A stretch of DNA of 54,257 bases from CAVVAY01 sp963746465 (GTDB lineage Bacteria; Actinomycetota; Actinomycetes; JACCUZ01). The position numbers and the translations under genes are program-made. The notes beneath the pieces are model-generated. The model worked only from the letters and a program-made list of their open reading frames with translations. It was not told the origin of the DNA and made no database searches. This document shows, piece after piece, positions 24,796 through 32,608 of this stretch (positions are counted from its first letter, which is position 1; each line of letters starts with the position of its first letter). The stretch is from positions 1-54,257 of the forward strand of contig CAVVAY010000001.1 of NCBI GenBank assembly GCA_963746465.1, written 5' to 3'.

Positions 24796-26013
24796 GTGAA
24801 GACCGTCGACGACCTCGGCGACCTGCGCGGCCGACGCGTGCTGGTCCGCTCGGACCTCAACGTGCCGCTGGACGGCGCCACCATCACCGACGACGGCCGC
24901 ATCCGGGCCAGCGCCCCGACCATCACCGACCTCGCTGAGCGCGGCGCCCGGGTGCTGGTCTGCGCGCACCTCGGCCGGCCGAAGGGGAAGCCGGTCGACG
25001 AGTTCAGTCTCGCGCCGGTCGCGAAGCGGCTCGCCGAGGTGCTCGGCCGCCCGGTCGAGTTCGCCACCGACACGATCGGCGAGAGCGCCCAGGCCGCGGT
25101 CAAAGGCCTCGGCGACGGCGACGTCGTGCTGCTGGAGAACCTCCGCTTCAACCCGGGGGAGGAGAGCAAGGACGACGCCGAGCGGGGGGAGTTCGCCGAC
25201 CAGCTCGCGGCCCTCGCCGACGTGTACGTCGGTGACGGCTTCGGCGCCGTGCACCGCAAGCACGCGAGCGTGTACGACGTCCCGCAGCGGCTGCCGCACG
25301 CCTCCGGTGCGCTCGTCGTGGCCGAGACCGAGGTGCTGCACAAGCTCACCGGTGACCCCGAGCAGCCTTACGTCGTGGTCCTCGGCGGCTCCAAGGTGTC
25401 CGACAAGCTGGGCGTCATCGACAACCTGCTCGACTCGGTCGACCGCCTGCTCGTCGGCGGCGGCATGGTGTTCACCTTCCTCAAGGCCCAGGGGCACGAG
25501 GTCGGCAAGAGCCTGCTCGAGGACGACCAGCTCGACGCCGTGCGTGGCTACCTCGAGCAGGCGCAGGCCAAGGGTGTCGAGATCGTGCTTCCGGTCGACA
25601 TCGTGGCCGCCAGCGAGTTCTCCGCAGACGCCGAGCACGACGTCGTACCCGCCGATGCCATCCCCGCTGACCGGCTGGGGCTGGACATCGGCCCGGAGAG
25701 CGGCCGGCTGTTCGCCACGAAGATCGCCGACGCTCGCACCGTCTTCTGGAACGGCCCGATGGGCGTGTTCGAGATGGAGCCCTACGCCGAGGGCACCCGT
25801 GCGGTGGCCCAGGCGCTCATCGAGGTGACCGCCGCCGGCGGGCTGACCGTGGTGGGCGGCGGCGACTCGGCCGCCGCGGTGCGCAAGCTGGGCTTCGACG
25901 AGAAGGCATTCGGCCACATCTCGACCGGAGGTGGCGCCAGCCTCGAGCTGCTCGAGGGCAAGGAGCTGCCCGGTCTCAGGGCACTTGAAGACGATGGTTC
26001 TGGAGGGCGTTAG
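24796..26013 (+). CDS. pgk: phosphoglycerate kinase
   Basis: It transfers phosphate from 1,3-bisphosphoglycerate to ADP. The 405-aa protein starts KTVDDLGDLRGRRVLVRSDLNVPL with the conserved RSDLNVP motif; other hallmarks are the HLGRPKG loop, LLENLRF, the GGSKVSDKL segment, and the C-terminal nucleotide loop GGGDSAAAV with STGGGASLELLEG. GTG 24796 follows the gap stop by 2 nt without its own clear ribosome site, so translation is probably coupled to gap. The frame is open far upstream only because of high GC inside gap. Confidence 0.97.
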   Translation: MKTVDDLGDLRGRRVLVRSDLNVPLDGATITDDGRIRASAPTITDLAERGARVLVCAHLGRPKGKPVDEFSLAPVAKRLAEVLGRPVEFATDTIGESAQAAVKGLGDGDVVLLENLRFNPGEESKDDAERGEFADQLAALADVYVGDGFGAVHRKHASVYDVPQRLPHASGALVVAETEVLHKLTGDPEQPYVVVLGGSKVSDKLGVIDNLLDSVDRLLVGGGMVFTFLKAQGHEVGKSLLEDDQLDAVRGYLEQAQAKGVEIVLPVDIVAASEFSADAEHDVVPADAIPADRLGLDIGPESGRLFATKIADARTVFWNGPMGVFEMEPYAEGTRAVAQALIEVTAAGGLTVVGGGDSAAAVRKLGFDEKAFGHISTGGGASLELLEGKELPGLRALEDDGSGGR

Positions 26014-26017
26014 AGCT

Positions 26018-26809
26018 ATGGCACGCACCCCGCTGATGGCGGGCAACTGGAAGATGAACCTCAACCACCTCGAGGCGCTCGCGCTCGTCCAGAAGCTCGC
26101 CTTCTCGCTCACCGACGACGACTTCGACGCGGTCGAGGTCGCGGTGCTGCCGCCGTTCACCGACATCCGCTCGGTGCAGACGCTGATCGACGGCGACAAG
26201 TACCGCATCGTCTACGGGGCGCAGGACGTGTCTCAGCACGGCCCCGGGGCGCACACCGGCGACATCGCGGCGCCGATGCTGGCCAAGCTGGGCTGCACGT
26301 ACGTCGTCATCGGCCACAGCGAGCGCAGGGCGGACCACCACGAGGACGACGCCCTGGTCAACGCGAAGGTCAAGGCGGCGCTCGGCGCCGGCCTGGTCCC
26401 GATCCTCTGCGTCGGTGAGCACCTCGAGGTTCGCCAGGAGGACCGCCACGTCGAGCACACGGTCGACCAGCTCAGCGCTGCGCTCGAGGGTGTCCAGGCC
26501 GACCAGGCCAGGACGATCGTGGTCGCCTACGAGCCGGTCTGGGCGATCGGCACCGGCGAGGTCGCCACTCCCGAGGACGCCCAGCAGGTCTGCGCGGCGA
26601 TCCGCACCCGGCTCGCCGAGCTCTACTCCGGCGACCTTGCCGACGGCGTCCGGGTGCTCTACGGCGGCTCGGTCAAGGCGTCCAACGCGGCGGGGATCAT
26701 GAGCCAGGAGGACGTCGACGGCGCGCTCGTCGGCGGCGCCAGCATCGACCCGGACGAGTTCGTCGGCATCATTCGGTTCCGTACCGCGGTCGAGCAGCCG
26801 GCCGGCTGA
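26018..26809 (+). CDS. tpiA: triosephosphate isomerase
   Basis: It interconverts dihydroxyacetone phosphate and glyceraldehyde 3-phosphate. The 263-aa TIM barrel has the substrate-binding Asn/Lys (LMAGNWKMNLN, residues 6-16), catalytic His in VIGHSERR, catalytic Glu in AYEPVWAIGTG and the phosphate-binding LYGGSVKASN. ATG 26018 has GGAGGG about 10 nt before it, located in the end of pgk, so the two genes are 4 nt apart and in one operon. Confidence 0.97.
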   Translation: MARTPLMAGNWKMNLNHLEALALVQKLAFSLTDDDFDAVEVAVLPPFTDIRSVQTLIDGDKYRIVYGAQDVSQHGPGAHTGDIAAPMLAKLGCTYVVIGHSERRADHHEDDALVNAKVKAALGAGLVPILCVGEHLEVRQEDRHVEHTVDQLSAALEGVQADQARTIVVAYEPVWAIGTGEVATPEDAQQVCAAIRTRLAELYSGDLADGVRVLYGGSVKASNAAGIMSQEDVDGALVGGASIDPDEFVGIIRFRTAVEQPAG

Positions 26810-26811
26810 CG

Positions 26812-26817
26812 TAGGCT
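26812..26817 (+). promoter_or_regulatory. secG -10 element
   Basis: TAGGCT just after the tpiA stop would start transcription near 26824, giving a ~44-nt secG leader with AGGAG before GTG 26868. Confidence 0.4.
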
Positions 26818-26867
26818 GTCCCCGCGCACGACCCGACTGACCGCCGTACCTCTCAGGAGCTCCCACC

Positions 26868-27098
26868 GTGCAGATCGCACTGCAGATAGTTCTGCTCGTC
26901 TCCAGCCTGCTGATGATCCTGCTGGTGCTCCTGCACAAGGGGAAGGGCGGCGGCCTGTCGGACCTGTTCGGCGGCGGCGTGTCCTCCTCGCTCGGCGGGT
27001 CGTCCGTGGTCGAGCGCAACCTGGACCGGCTCACGATCGGCATGGCCATCGTGTGGATCGCGTCCATCGTCGCGCTGGGCCTGCTCCTCAAGACCTGA
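26868..27098 (+). CDS. secG: preprotein translocase subunit SecG
   Basis: SecG is the small accessory subunit of the SecYEG channel. The 76-aa protein has two membrane helices (about residues 3-23 and 55-75) joined by the conserved cytosolic loop KGKGGGLSDLFGGG. GTG 26868 has AGGAG 9 nt upstream. The tpiA-secG-rbpA order is common in actinobacteria. Confidence 0.95.
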   Translation: MQIALQIVLLVSSLLMILLVLLHKGKGGGLSDLFGGGVSSSLGGSSVVERNLDRLTIGMAIVWIASIVALGLLLKT

Positions 27099-27124
27099 GC
27101 GGCGCGTCGCACGATCCGACGACC

Positions 27125-27130
27125 TACACT
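27125..27130 (+). promoter_or_regulatory. rbpA -10 element
   Basis: TACACT, a strong TANNNT box, lies 27 nt after secG; the start would be near 27137, with GGGGAG 6 nt before GTG 27190. Confidence 0.5.
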
Positions 27131-27189
27131 GTCGCTGCCGGTGCGCGAGCGCCGGCCGGCAACACCCTCGAGAAGCTGGGGAGCATCAC

Positions 27190-27528
27190 GTGGCAAGTGG
27201 TAACGCGATCCGAGGCAGCCGCGTGGGTGCCGGTCCGATGGGTGAGGCCGAGCGGGGCGAGAGCGCCCCCCGGGTCCGGATCTCCTACTGGTGCGCCAAC
27301 GGCCACGAGACCAAGCCGAGCTTCGCCGAGGACACCCAGGTGCAGACGCCGGAGACCTGGGACTGCCCGCGCTGCGGGTTCCCGGCCGGGCAGGACAAGG
27401 ACAACCCGCCCTCGCCGCCGCGCACCGAGCCGTACAAGACGCACCTCGCCTACGTGAAGGAACGCCGCAGCGACGCCGACGGCGCAGCGATCCTCGAAGA
27501 GGCGCTCGCCAAGCTGCGCGGCAACTGA
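27190..27528 (+). CDS. rbpA: RNA polymerase-binding protein RbpA
   Basis: RbpA binds the primary sigma factor and RNA polymerase and stabilises the open complex; it is found only in actinobacteria. The 112-aa protein has an N-terminal tail, the core domain with Cys/His residues (YWCANGHETKPSF; WDCPRCGFPAG), the basic linker (PYKTHLAYVKERRS) and the C-terminal sigma-interacting helix (AAILEEALAKLRG). GTG 27190 has GGGGAG at 6 nt. It has its own promoter-like box. Confidence 0.97.
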   Translation: MASGNAIRGSRVGAGPMGEAERGESAPRVRISYWCANGHETKPSFAEDTQVQTPETWDCPRCGFPAGQDKDNPPSPPRTEPYKTHLAYVKERRSDADGAAILEEALAKLRGN

Positions 27529-27558
27529 GCCCTGCGTCGGGCCCGGGCCCGACGCACC

Positions 27559-27564
27559 TACTCT
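27559..27564 (+). promoter_or_regulatory. -10 element, leaderless CoA-transferase start
   Basis: TACTCT ends 6 nt before ATG 27571 and there is no ribosome site. Confidence 0.5.
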
Positions 27565-27570
27565 GGGGCC

Positions 27571-28746
27571 ATGCCCGGACCCTTGGACGGCGTCCTCGTC
27601 GTCGACCTGTCCCGCGCCCTCGCCGGACCGCACGCCGCGATGATGCTCGCCGACCTCGGTGCCCGGGTGATCAAGGTGGAGAACCCGGACGGCGGCGACG
27701 ACAGCCGCGGGTGGGGCCCGCCGTTCGTCGGCGCGGGCGGCGTCGTCAGCGACACGGGGGAGAGCACCTACTTCTTCTCCTGCAACCGCAACAAGGAGTC
27801 GGTCACCGCTGACCTCAAGTCCGCCGACGGCAAGGCGCTGCTGACCCGGCTGGTGCGGCAGGCCGACGTCCTGGTCGAGAACTTCCGCACCGGCGTCCTG
27901 GACCGGCTCGGCTTCTCGGCGCAGCGGCTGCACGAGCTGAACCCCCGGCTCGTCGTGCTGTCGATCTCCGGCTTCGGCCACGACGGGCCCGAGGGCGGCC
28001 GCGCGGGCTACGACCAGATCGCGCAGGGCGAGGCGGGCCTGATGTCGCTGACCGGCACCGGTCCGGACGACCCGATGCGGGTCGGCGTACCGATCGGCGA
28101 CCTTTTGGCCGGCATGTACGGCGCGTACGGCGTCGTCGCCGCGCTGCACGAACGGGACCGGACCGGCGCCGGCAAGGTGGTACGAACCTCTCTGCTGGCT
28201 GCGATCGTCGGCGTGCACGCGTTCCAGGGCACCCGCTACACCGTGGCCGGCGAGGTGCCGTACGGGCAAGGCAACCACCACCCGTCGATCTGCCCCTACG
28301 GGCTCTTCCACAGCTCCGACGGCCTGCTGCAGATCGCCGTCGGCTCGGAGAGCCTCTGGCAGCGGCTGGCCGCGGAGTTCGGGCTGCCCGCCGACGAGCC
28401 GGGGTTCGCCACCAACGCGGCCCGGGTGCGCAACCGGGACGCCGTGATCGCCGCCGTCGACGCGGCCTTCGCCGACCACCCGCTGGCCGACCTGCTGCCC
28501 AGGCTGGCCGGCATCGGCATCCCGGCCGGTGAGGTGCGCACCCTCGACCGGGTCTACGACTGGGAGCAGACCCGGTCGCAGGGACTGCTCGTCGACGTCG
28601 AGCACGCCCTGGCCGGCCGGGTGACGCTGCCGGGGCCGCCGCTGCGCTTCGACGGTGAGGAGCCGATGGCCCACGGCGCACCGCCGCTGCTCGGCCAGCA
28701 CGACGAGTCGGTGCGGGCCTGGCTGGACGAGGTCGACCCGGCGTGA
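27571..28746 (+). CDS. CaiB/BaiF family CoA-transferase
   Basis: A 391-aa class III CoA-transferase, which moves CoA between acyl-CoA and a free acid. It begins GPLDGVLVVDLSRALAGPHAAMMLADLGARVIKVENP, the family's CoA-binding N-terminus, and carries the catalytic Asp in AGYDQIAQGEAGLM, followed by the domain-linking NHHPSICPYGLF. The acid substrate (for example carnitine, formate, mesaconate or a branched acid) cannot be read from the sequence. Leaderless start with a TACTCT box. Its stop overlaps the next gene's GTG by 4 nt, so it is coupled to a carboxyltransferase. Confidence 0.9.
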   Translation: MPGPLDGVLVVDLSRALAGPHAAMMLADLGARVIKVENPDGGDDSRGWGPPFVGAGGVVSDTGESTYFFSCNRNKESVTADLKSADGKALLTRLVRQADVLVENFRTGVLDRLGFSAQRLHELNPRLVVLSISGFGHDGPEGGRAGYDQIAQGEAGLMSLTGTGPDDPMRVGVPIGDLLAGMYGAYGVVAALHERDRTGAGKVVRTSLLAAIVGVHAFQGTRYTVAGEVPYGQGNHHPSICPYGLFHSSDGLLQIAVGSESLWQRLAAEFGLPADEPGFATNAARVRNRDAVIAAVDAAFADHPLADLLPRLAGIGIPAGEVRTLDRVYDWEQTRSQGLLVDVEHALAGRVTLPGPPLRFDGEEPMAHGAPPLLGQHDESVRAWLDEVDPA

Positions 28747-30236
28747 GCAGCCCCGGCGCGCTGGAGCTGATCGAGGCAGTCCTCGACACCGGCAGCTGGT
28801 TGCGCTGGGACACACCGCTGGGCCCGCAGGAGGGCATCGACCCGGCGTACGCCGACCAGCTGGCCGCCGCTCGGAGCCACACCGGCCTGGACGAGGCCGT
28901 GGTCACCGGCGAGGGGTGCATCCGCGGCCGGCGGGTCGCGGTGGTCGCCTGCGAGTTCGGCTTCCTGGCCGGCTCGATCGGCGTCCGCGCCGCCGACCGG
29001 CTCGTCGACGCCGTCGAGCGGGCGACCGACGAGCGGCTGCCGCTGCTCGCCTCGCCGACCTCCGGCGGGACCCGGATGCAGGAGGGGACCACGGCCTTCC
29101 TGCAGATGGTGAAGATCACCGCGGCGATCGGGCGGCACAAGGCTGCCGGCAACCCCTACCTGGTGTACCTGCGCAACCCGACGACCGGGGGCGTGCTCGC
29201 GTCGTGGGGGTCGCTCGGTCACGTGACCGTCGCCGAGCCCGGCGCTCTGATCGGCTTCCTGGGCCCGCGGGTCTACCGGGCGCTGTACGGCGGGGAGTTC
29301 CCCGAAGGCGTGCAGACCGCCGAGAACCTGCTGGCCCACGGCATCGTCGACGCGGTGCTGCCGCCGGAGCAGATCCCGGACATCCTCGACCGGGCGCTCA
29401 ACGTGCTGGCCGCGCCGCGCGAGGGGGCTCCCGCGGTCCCGGAGCAGCCGCCGGACGAGGTCGACGACGTGCCGGCGTGGGAGTCGATCCGCCGGTCCCG
29501 CCGGCCGGACCGGCCCGGCGTACGCCAGCTGCTCCGGCACACGGCGAGGGACGTCGTGCCGATGCGCGGCACCGGCGCCGGCGAGATCGACGCCGGCCTG
29601 ATCCTCGCGCTGGCGCGGTTCGGCGGTGCGCCGTGCATCGTGCTCGGGCAGGACCGCGAGCGGCAGTCGGCCGGGCAGCCGCTCGGCCCGGCCGGGCTGC
29701 GCGAGGCCCGCCGCGGCATGAAGCTCGCCGACGAGCTCAAGCTGCCGCTGGTCACGGTGATCGACACCTCGGGCGCCGCGCTGTCCCGCGAGGCGGAGGA
29801 GGGCGGGCTGGCCGGCGAGATCGCCCGGTCGCTGCAGGACCTGGTGCTGCTCGACGCCCCCACGGTGTGCCTGCTCCTCGGTGAGGGCGCCGGCGGGGGA
29901 GCGCTGGCGCTGCTGCCGGCCGACCGGGTGGTGTGCGCGCAGCACGCCTGGCTGTCCCCGCTGCCGCCGGAGGGCGCGTCGGCGATCATCCACCGCACGA
30001 CCGAGCGGGCACCGGAGATGGCCGAGGCGCAGGGCGTGCGGTCGCTGGACCTGCTGCGGGCCGGCATCGTCGACCGGGTCGTCGCCGAGCACCCGGACGC
30101 CGCCGACGAGCCGGCCGCATACCTCGAGCGGCTGGCCCGGGTGCTCGAGCTGGAGCTGACCGCCCTGCTCCGTCGCGACCCCCGCACCCGCCTGGCCGCC
30201 CGCCTCGCCCGCTACCGCCACCTCGGCAGCACCTGA
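28743..30236 (+). CDS. fused acyl-CoA carboxyltransferase (AccD/AccA-like)
   Basis: A 497-aa crotonase-fold carboxyltransferase with two halves: residues about 20-240 resemble the beta half (LLASPTSGGTRMQEGTTAFLQM; ASWGSLGHVTVAEPGALIGFLGPR), without the AccD zinc ribbon, and about 255-490 the alpha half (LPLVTVIDTSGAALSREAEEGG; GEGAGGGALALLPADRV; ASAIIHRTTERA). Such proteins transfer CO2 from carboxybiotin to an acyl-CoA. No biotin carboxylase or biotin carrier gene is in the window, so partner subunits must be elsewhere. GTG 28743 overlaps the CoA-transferase stop, suggesting that the acid is first loaded on CoA and the thioester then carboxylated or decarboxylated. Confidence 0.85.
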   Translation: MSSPGALELIEAVLDTGSWLRWDTPLGPQEGIDPAYADQLAAARSHTGLDEAVVTGEGCIRGRRVAVVACEFGFLAGSIGVRAADRLVDAVERATDERLPLLASPTSGGTRMQEGTTAFLQMVKITAAIGRHKAAGNPYLVYLRNPTTGGVLASWGSLGHVTVAEPGALIGFLGPRVYRALYGGEFPEGVQTAENLLAHGIVDAVLPPEQIPDILDRALNVLAAPREGAPAVPEQPPDEVDDVPAWESIRRSRRPDRPGVRQLLRHTARDVVPMRGTGAGEIDAGLILALARFGGAPCIVLGQDRERQSAGQPLGPAGLREARRGMKLADELKLPLVTVIDTSGAALSREAEEGGLAGEIARSLQDLVLLDAPTVCLLLGEGAGGGALALLPADRVVCAQHAWLSPLPPEGASAIIHRTTERAPEMAEAQGVRSLDLLRAGIVDRVVAEHPDAADEPAAYLERLARVLELELTALLRRDPRTRLAARLARYRHLGST

Positions 30237-30253
30237 CCCGGGCGTCCCACCTC

Positions 30254-30312
30254 GCCCGCCCCTGTGCCGCCCGCCCCTGTGCCGCCCGCCCCGAGCTGAC
30301 GCCGCCCGCCCC
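30254..30312 (+). repeat. short tandem GC repeat
   Basis: GCCCGCCCCTGTGCC occurs twice in tandem (30254-30268 and 30269-30283), followed by partial copies GCCCGCCCC at 30284 and 30304. It abuts the left end of repeat copy B. Confidence 0.7.
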
Positions 30313-30319
30313 CAGGCCA

Positions 30320-30400
30320 CGTTGATCACGCTGGCGTGATCAACGGTTGCTGGGTGCTGTGAGCTTGCCGCACCCAGCAACCTGTTGCCGCACCCAGCGG
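30320..30400 (+). repeat. REP-like palindromic repeat, copy B (left end of nuclease cassette)
   Basis: Same plan as copy A: CGTTGATCACGC/GCGTGATCAACG hairpin (30320-30345), GCTGGGTGC (30349-30357), CCGCACCCAGC (30368-30378) and a second CCGCACCCAGC (30388-30398). It is in direct orientation relative to the following gene, and copy C at 31534-31614 is its inverted counterpart. The remaining 138 bases to the gene start have no recognisable feature other than a weak CAGCCT box 6 nt before GTG 30539. Confidence 0.88.
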
Positions 30401-30538
30401 GCCCCTGAATCGGGTGGCGCGCCCGTCCACCATCGTCCGGCATCTTGTCGACACATCCACAGCGCGGCTGCTGCTCGAGGGGTCCACAGGTGTGTCGCCC
30501 CGTCGTCGCGGCTGTCATACGTCGACCAGCCTGGATGC

Positions 30539-31525
30539 GTGGATGGCGAACTCGGACGCATTGCCGCTGCCCAAGGTGGCTTCGTCTACCGCTGGCAGGC
30601 GCTCGACCAGAACCTGTCGGAGCAGCAGATCGCCGGCCTCGTCCGATGCAAGAAATGGGTGCGCCTCCGTCGGGGTGCCTACGCCACGAAAGAGACGGTG
30701 GGAGGGCTGCCGCCGGCTGAGCTGCACGTTCTCGTCCTTCGAGCCGCGGTGGGCAACCTGGCGGGCCGGGTGGTTGCGACGGGACACTCCGCCCTCGCCG
30801 TGTACGGCGTGCCGCTCTGGGGCGTTGCACTTGGCCAGCTCCACGTGCACCGCGAAGCGACGCGGTCGTCAAGGCGTGAGGCAGGGATCAGTCATCGGCG
30901 TGGCGCCATCGACGAGACGGAGATCCGGTCCGTGCGAGGCCTGCTCGTCGCCTCGCCGGAACGAGCGGTCGTCGATGCCTGCCGCGAGGTTGCGTTCGAG
31001 GGGGGCGTAGTTCTCGCGGACGGCGCTCGTCGCCTCCTCGACTTCGATCTGGCGGTAGCCAGGGCCATCGTCGAGCGGCAGCGCGACTGGCCGTACTCGT
31101 CGCGCGCTTCGACGGCCCTGAGCTTCTCCGACCCACGCGCTGCCACAGTCGGGGAGTCACGAGCTCGCGTGCTGCTGGCGCGGCTCGGCGCCCCGAGGCC
31201 AGACCTGCAGCGCCCCATCGTCGATGGTCGGACGCGGACCCTGCTCGGGATCACCGACCTGTACATCGATGAGTACTCAACAGCGATCGAGTTCGACGGC
31301 AAGCTCAAGTACGGCCGGGAGCTGTATGAGCGGTCCGGAACGCTCGACGACGTCGATGTCGGCGAGGTCGTCTGGCGGGAGAAGCGTCGCGAGGATGCCA
31401 TCCGGGATGAAGGCCATGAGGTGATCCGGCTGGTCTGGTCCGAGCTCGACGGCCATGACCGCCTCGTGGCGGGCCGCCTTGAGCGGGCCTTCACTCGCGC
31501 TCGTCGGACGTTCGCGACCCGCTGA
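30539..31525 (+). CDS. AbiEi-like winged-helix protein with predicted PD-(D/E)XK (DUF559/Vsr-like) nuclease domain
   Basis: A 328-aa protein. Residues 1-55 look like the AbiEi-type winged helix (AAQGGF...QQIAGLVRCKKWVRLRRGAYAT). The middle (60-165) matches the AbiEi/type IV antitoxin-like body (ATGHSALAVYGVPLW; LLVASPERAVVDACRE). The C-terminus carries the nuclease-like signature Glu206 (VGESRARVLL), Asp240, Glu251-Phe-Asp253-Gly-Lys255 (IEFDGKLKY), then EKRREDAIRDEGHEVIRLVWSEL, as in DUF559/Vsr-fold proteins. Actinobacterial relatives are often labelled antitoxin-domain or DUF559 proteins; function is unproven. No toxin partner lies next to it. Codons have more A/T third positions than neighbours. 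GTG 30539 is the first good start after the repeat; earlier translation would run through copy B. Confidence 0.75.
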   Translation: MDGELGRIAAAQGGFVYRWQALDQNLSEQQIAGLVRCKKWVRLRRGAYATKETVGGLPPAELHVLVLRAAVGNLAGRVVATGHSALAVYGVPLWGVALGQLHVHREATRSSRREAGISHRRGAIDETEIRSVRGLLVASPERAVVDACREVAFEGGVVLADGARRLLDFDLAVARAIVERQRDWPYSSRASTALSFSDPRAATVGESRARVLLARLGAPRPDLQRPIVDGRTRTLLGITDLYIDEYSTAIEFDGKLKYGRELYERSGTLDDVDVGEVVWREKRREDAIRDEGHEVIRLVWSELDGHDRLVAGRLERAFTRARRTFATR

Positions 31526-31533
31526 TCGCCACC

Positions 31534-31614
31534 CCGCTGGGTGCGGCGAGTCGCCGCTTGGTGCGGCATGCTCACCGCACCCAGCGACCGTTGATCACGC
31601 CCGCGTGATCAACG
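31534..31614 (-). repeat. REP-like palindromic repeat, copy C (right end of nuclease cassette, inverted)
   Basis: Reading plus strand: GCTGGGTGCGG (31536-31546), GCTTGGTGCGG (31556-31566), CCGCACCCAGC (31575-31585), then CGTTGATCACGC/GCGTGATCAACG (31589-31614). This is the reverse-complement order of copies A and B. It begins 8 nt after the nuclease stop and ends 39 nt before the carbamate kinase -10 box. Confidence 0.88.
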
Positions 31615-31653
31615 TCGTGGACCTCCGGGGCGTGCAGTGCCCGGGCGTCCCAC

Positions 31654-31659
31654 TAGGGT
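31654..31659 (+). promoter_or_regulatory. -10 element, leaderless carbamate kinase start
   Basis: TAGGGT ends 7 nt before ATG 31667; there is no ribosome site. Confidence 0.5.
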
Positions 31660-31666
31660 CCAGCGC

Positions 31667-32608
31667 ATGCGCGTGCTCATCGCTCTCGGCGGCAACGCCA
31701 TGACCGGCCCTGGGGGCAGCGCGACCCCGGAGGACCAGGACCAGGCCATCGGCGTCGCCATGCAGAGCGTCGCCGACCTCGTCGCTGCCGGCACCGAGGT
31801 CGTCCTCACCCACGGCAACGGCCCGCAGGTCGGCAACCTGCTGGTGAAGAACGAGCTCGCCGCGCACGTGGTGCCACCGGTGCCGCTGGACTGGTGCGGC
31901 GCCCAGACGCAGGGGACGATCGGCTTCCTGATCCTCGACTCGCTGGACAAGGCCCTGGCCGACCGCGGAGTCGACCGGCGTACGGCGACCGTCGTGACCC
32001 GCACTCTGGTCGACGGCGACGACCCGGGCTTCAAGGCGCCGACAAAGCCGGTCGGCCGCTACCTGCCCGAGGACCAGGCCCGCACGCTGATCGAGCACGG
32101 CCAGACGTGGGAGGACCGCGGCGAGAAAGGCTGGCGTCGCGTCGTCGCCTCACCCGAGCCGATCGACGTCGTCGACGCCGGCACCATCGCGACCCTGGCC
32201 GACGCCGGGTACGTCGTGGTCGGCGCGGGCGGTGGCGGGATCCCGGTGGTGCGCGACCGGGACGGCACGCTGCGCGGCGTCGAGGCCGTCATCGACAAGG
32301 ACCTGGCCGCCGCGCTGCTGGCTCGCGCGGTGCACGCCGAGGTGCTGGTCATCGCCACCGACGTCGAGCACGTGGTGCTCGGCTACGGCACCGACGACGA
32401 GCGACCGCTGCGCCAGACCACGGCCGCCGGGATGCGCCGGATCGCCCAGGAGCAGAAGTTCGCCAGCGGCAGCATGGGCCCGAAGGTCGAGGCCGCTGTC
32501 AGGTTCGTGGAGTCCGGTGGGCGACGCGCCGTCATCACGTCGTTGGAGATGATCGAGGAGGCGGTGCACGGGCGAGCCGGCACCGTCGTCGAGGAGGAGA
32601 CGGCATGA
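31667..32608 (+). CDS. arcC: carbamate kinase
   Basis: It interconverts carbamoyl phosphate + ADP and carbamate + ATP. The 313-aa amino-acid-kinase-fold protein starts RVLIALGGNAMTGPGG and has VVLTHGNGPQVGNLL, the carbamate kinase segment PLDWCGAQTQGTIGF, VVGAGGGGIPVV and the ending SMGPKVEAAVRFVE. The frame runs further upstream into repeat copy C, but ATG 31667 fits the leaderless box and family start. No arginine deiminase or ornithine carbamoyltransferase is adjacent; instead it overlaps a ring-opening amidohydrolase by 4 nt, which suggests a catabolic role for carbamoyl groups from cyclic ureides. Confidence 0.93.
   Translation: MRVLIALGGNAMTGPGGSATPEDQDQAIGVAMQSVADLVAAGTEVVLTHGNGPQVGNLLVKNELAAHVVPPVPLDWCGAQTQGTIGFLILDSLDKALADRGVDRRTATVVTRTLVDGDDPGFKAPTKPVGRYLPEDQARTLIEHGQTWEDRGEKGWRRVVASPEPIDVVDAGTIATLADAGYVVVGAGGGGIPVVRDRDGTLRGVEAVIDKDLAAALLARAVHAEVLVIATDVEHVVLGYGTDDERPLRQTTAAGMRRIAQEQKFASGSMGPKVEAAVRFVESGGRRAVITSLEMIEEAVHGRAGTVVEEETA

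Noticed and set aside
28554..30872. 772-codon minus-strand frame crossing the carboxyltransferase and repeat copy B
   Set aside because: Runs through tandem and palindromic repeats and has only low-complexity composition; antisense of real genes.
30320..31614. Calling the nuclease cassette an insertion sequence
   Set aside because: No transposase motifs (DDE, HUH or serine recombinase) and no target duplication visible at the outer ends; terminal repeats are internal palindromes rather than simple IS ends.
30320..31614. CRISPR-like array from the repeated CCGCACCCAGC units
   Set aside because: Units are arms of hairpins with irregular spacing and no unique spacers of constant length.
30539..31666. 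Complete AbiE-type toxin-antitoxin pair
   Set aside because: No nucleotidyltransferase toxin gene is adjacent; the next gene is carbamate kinase.
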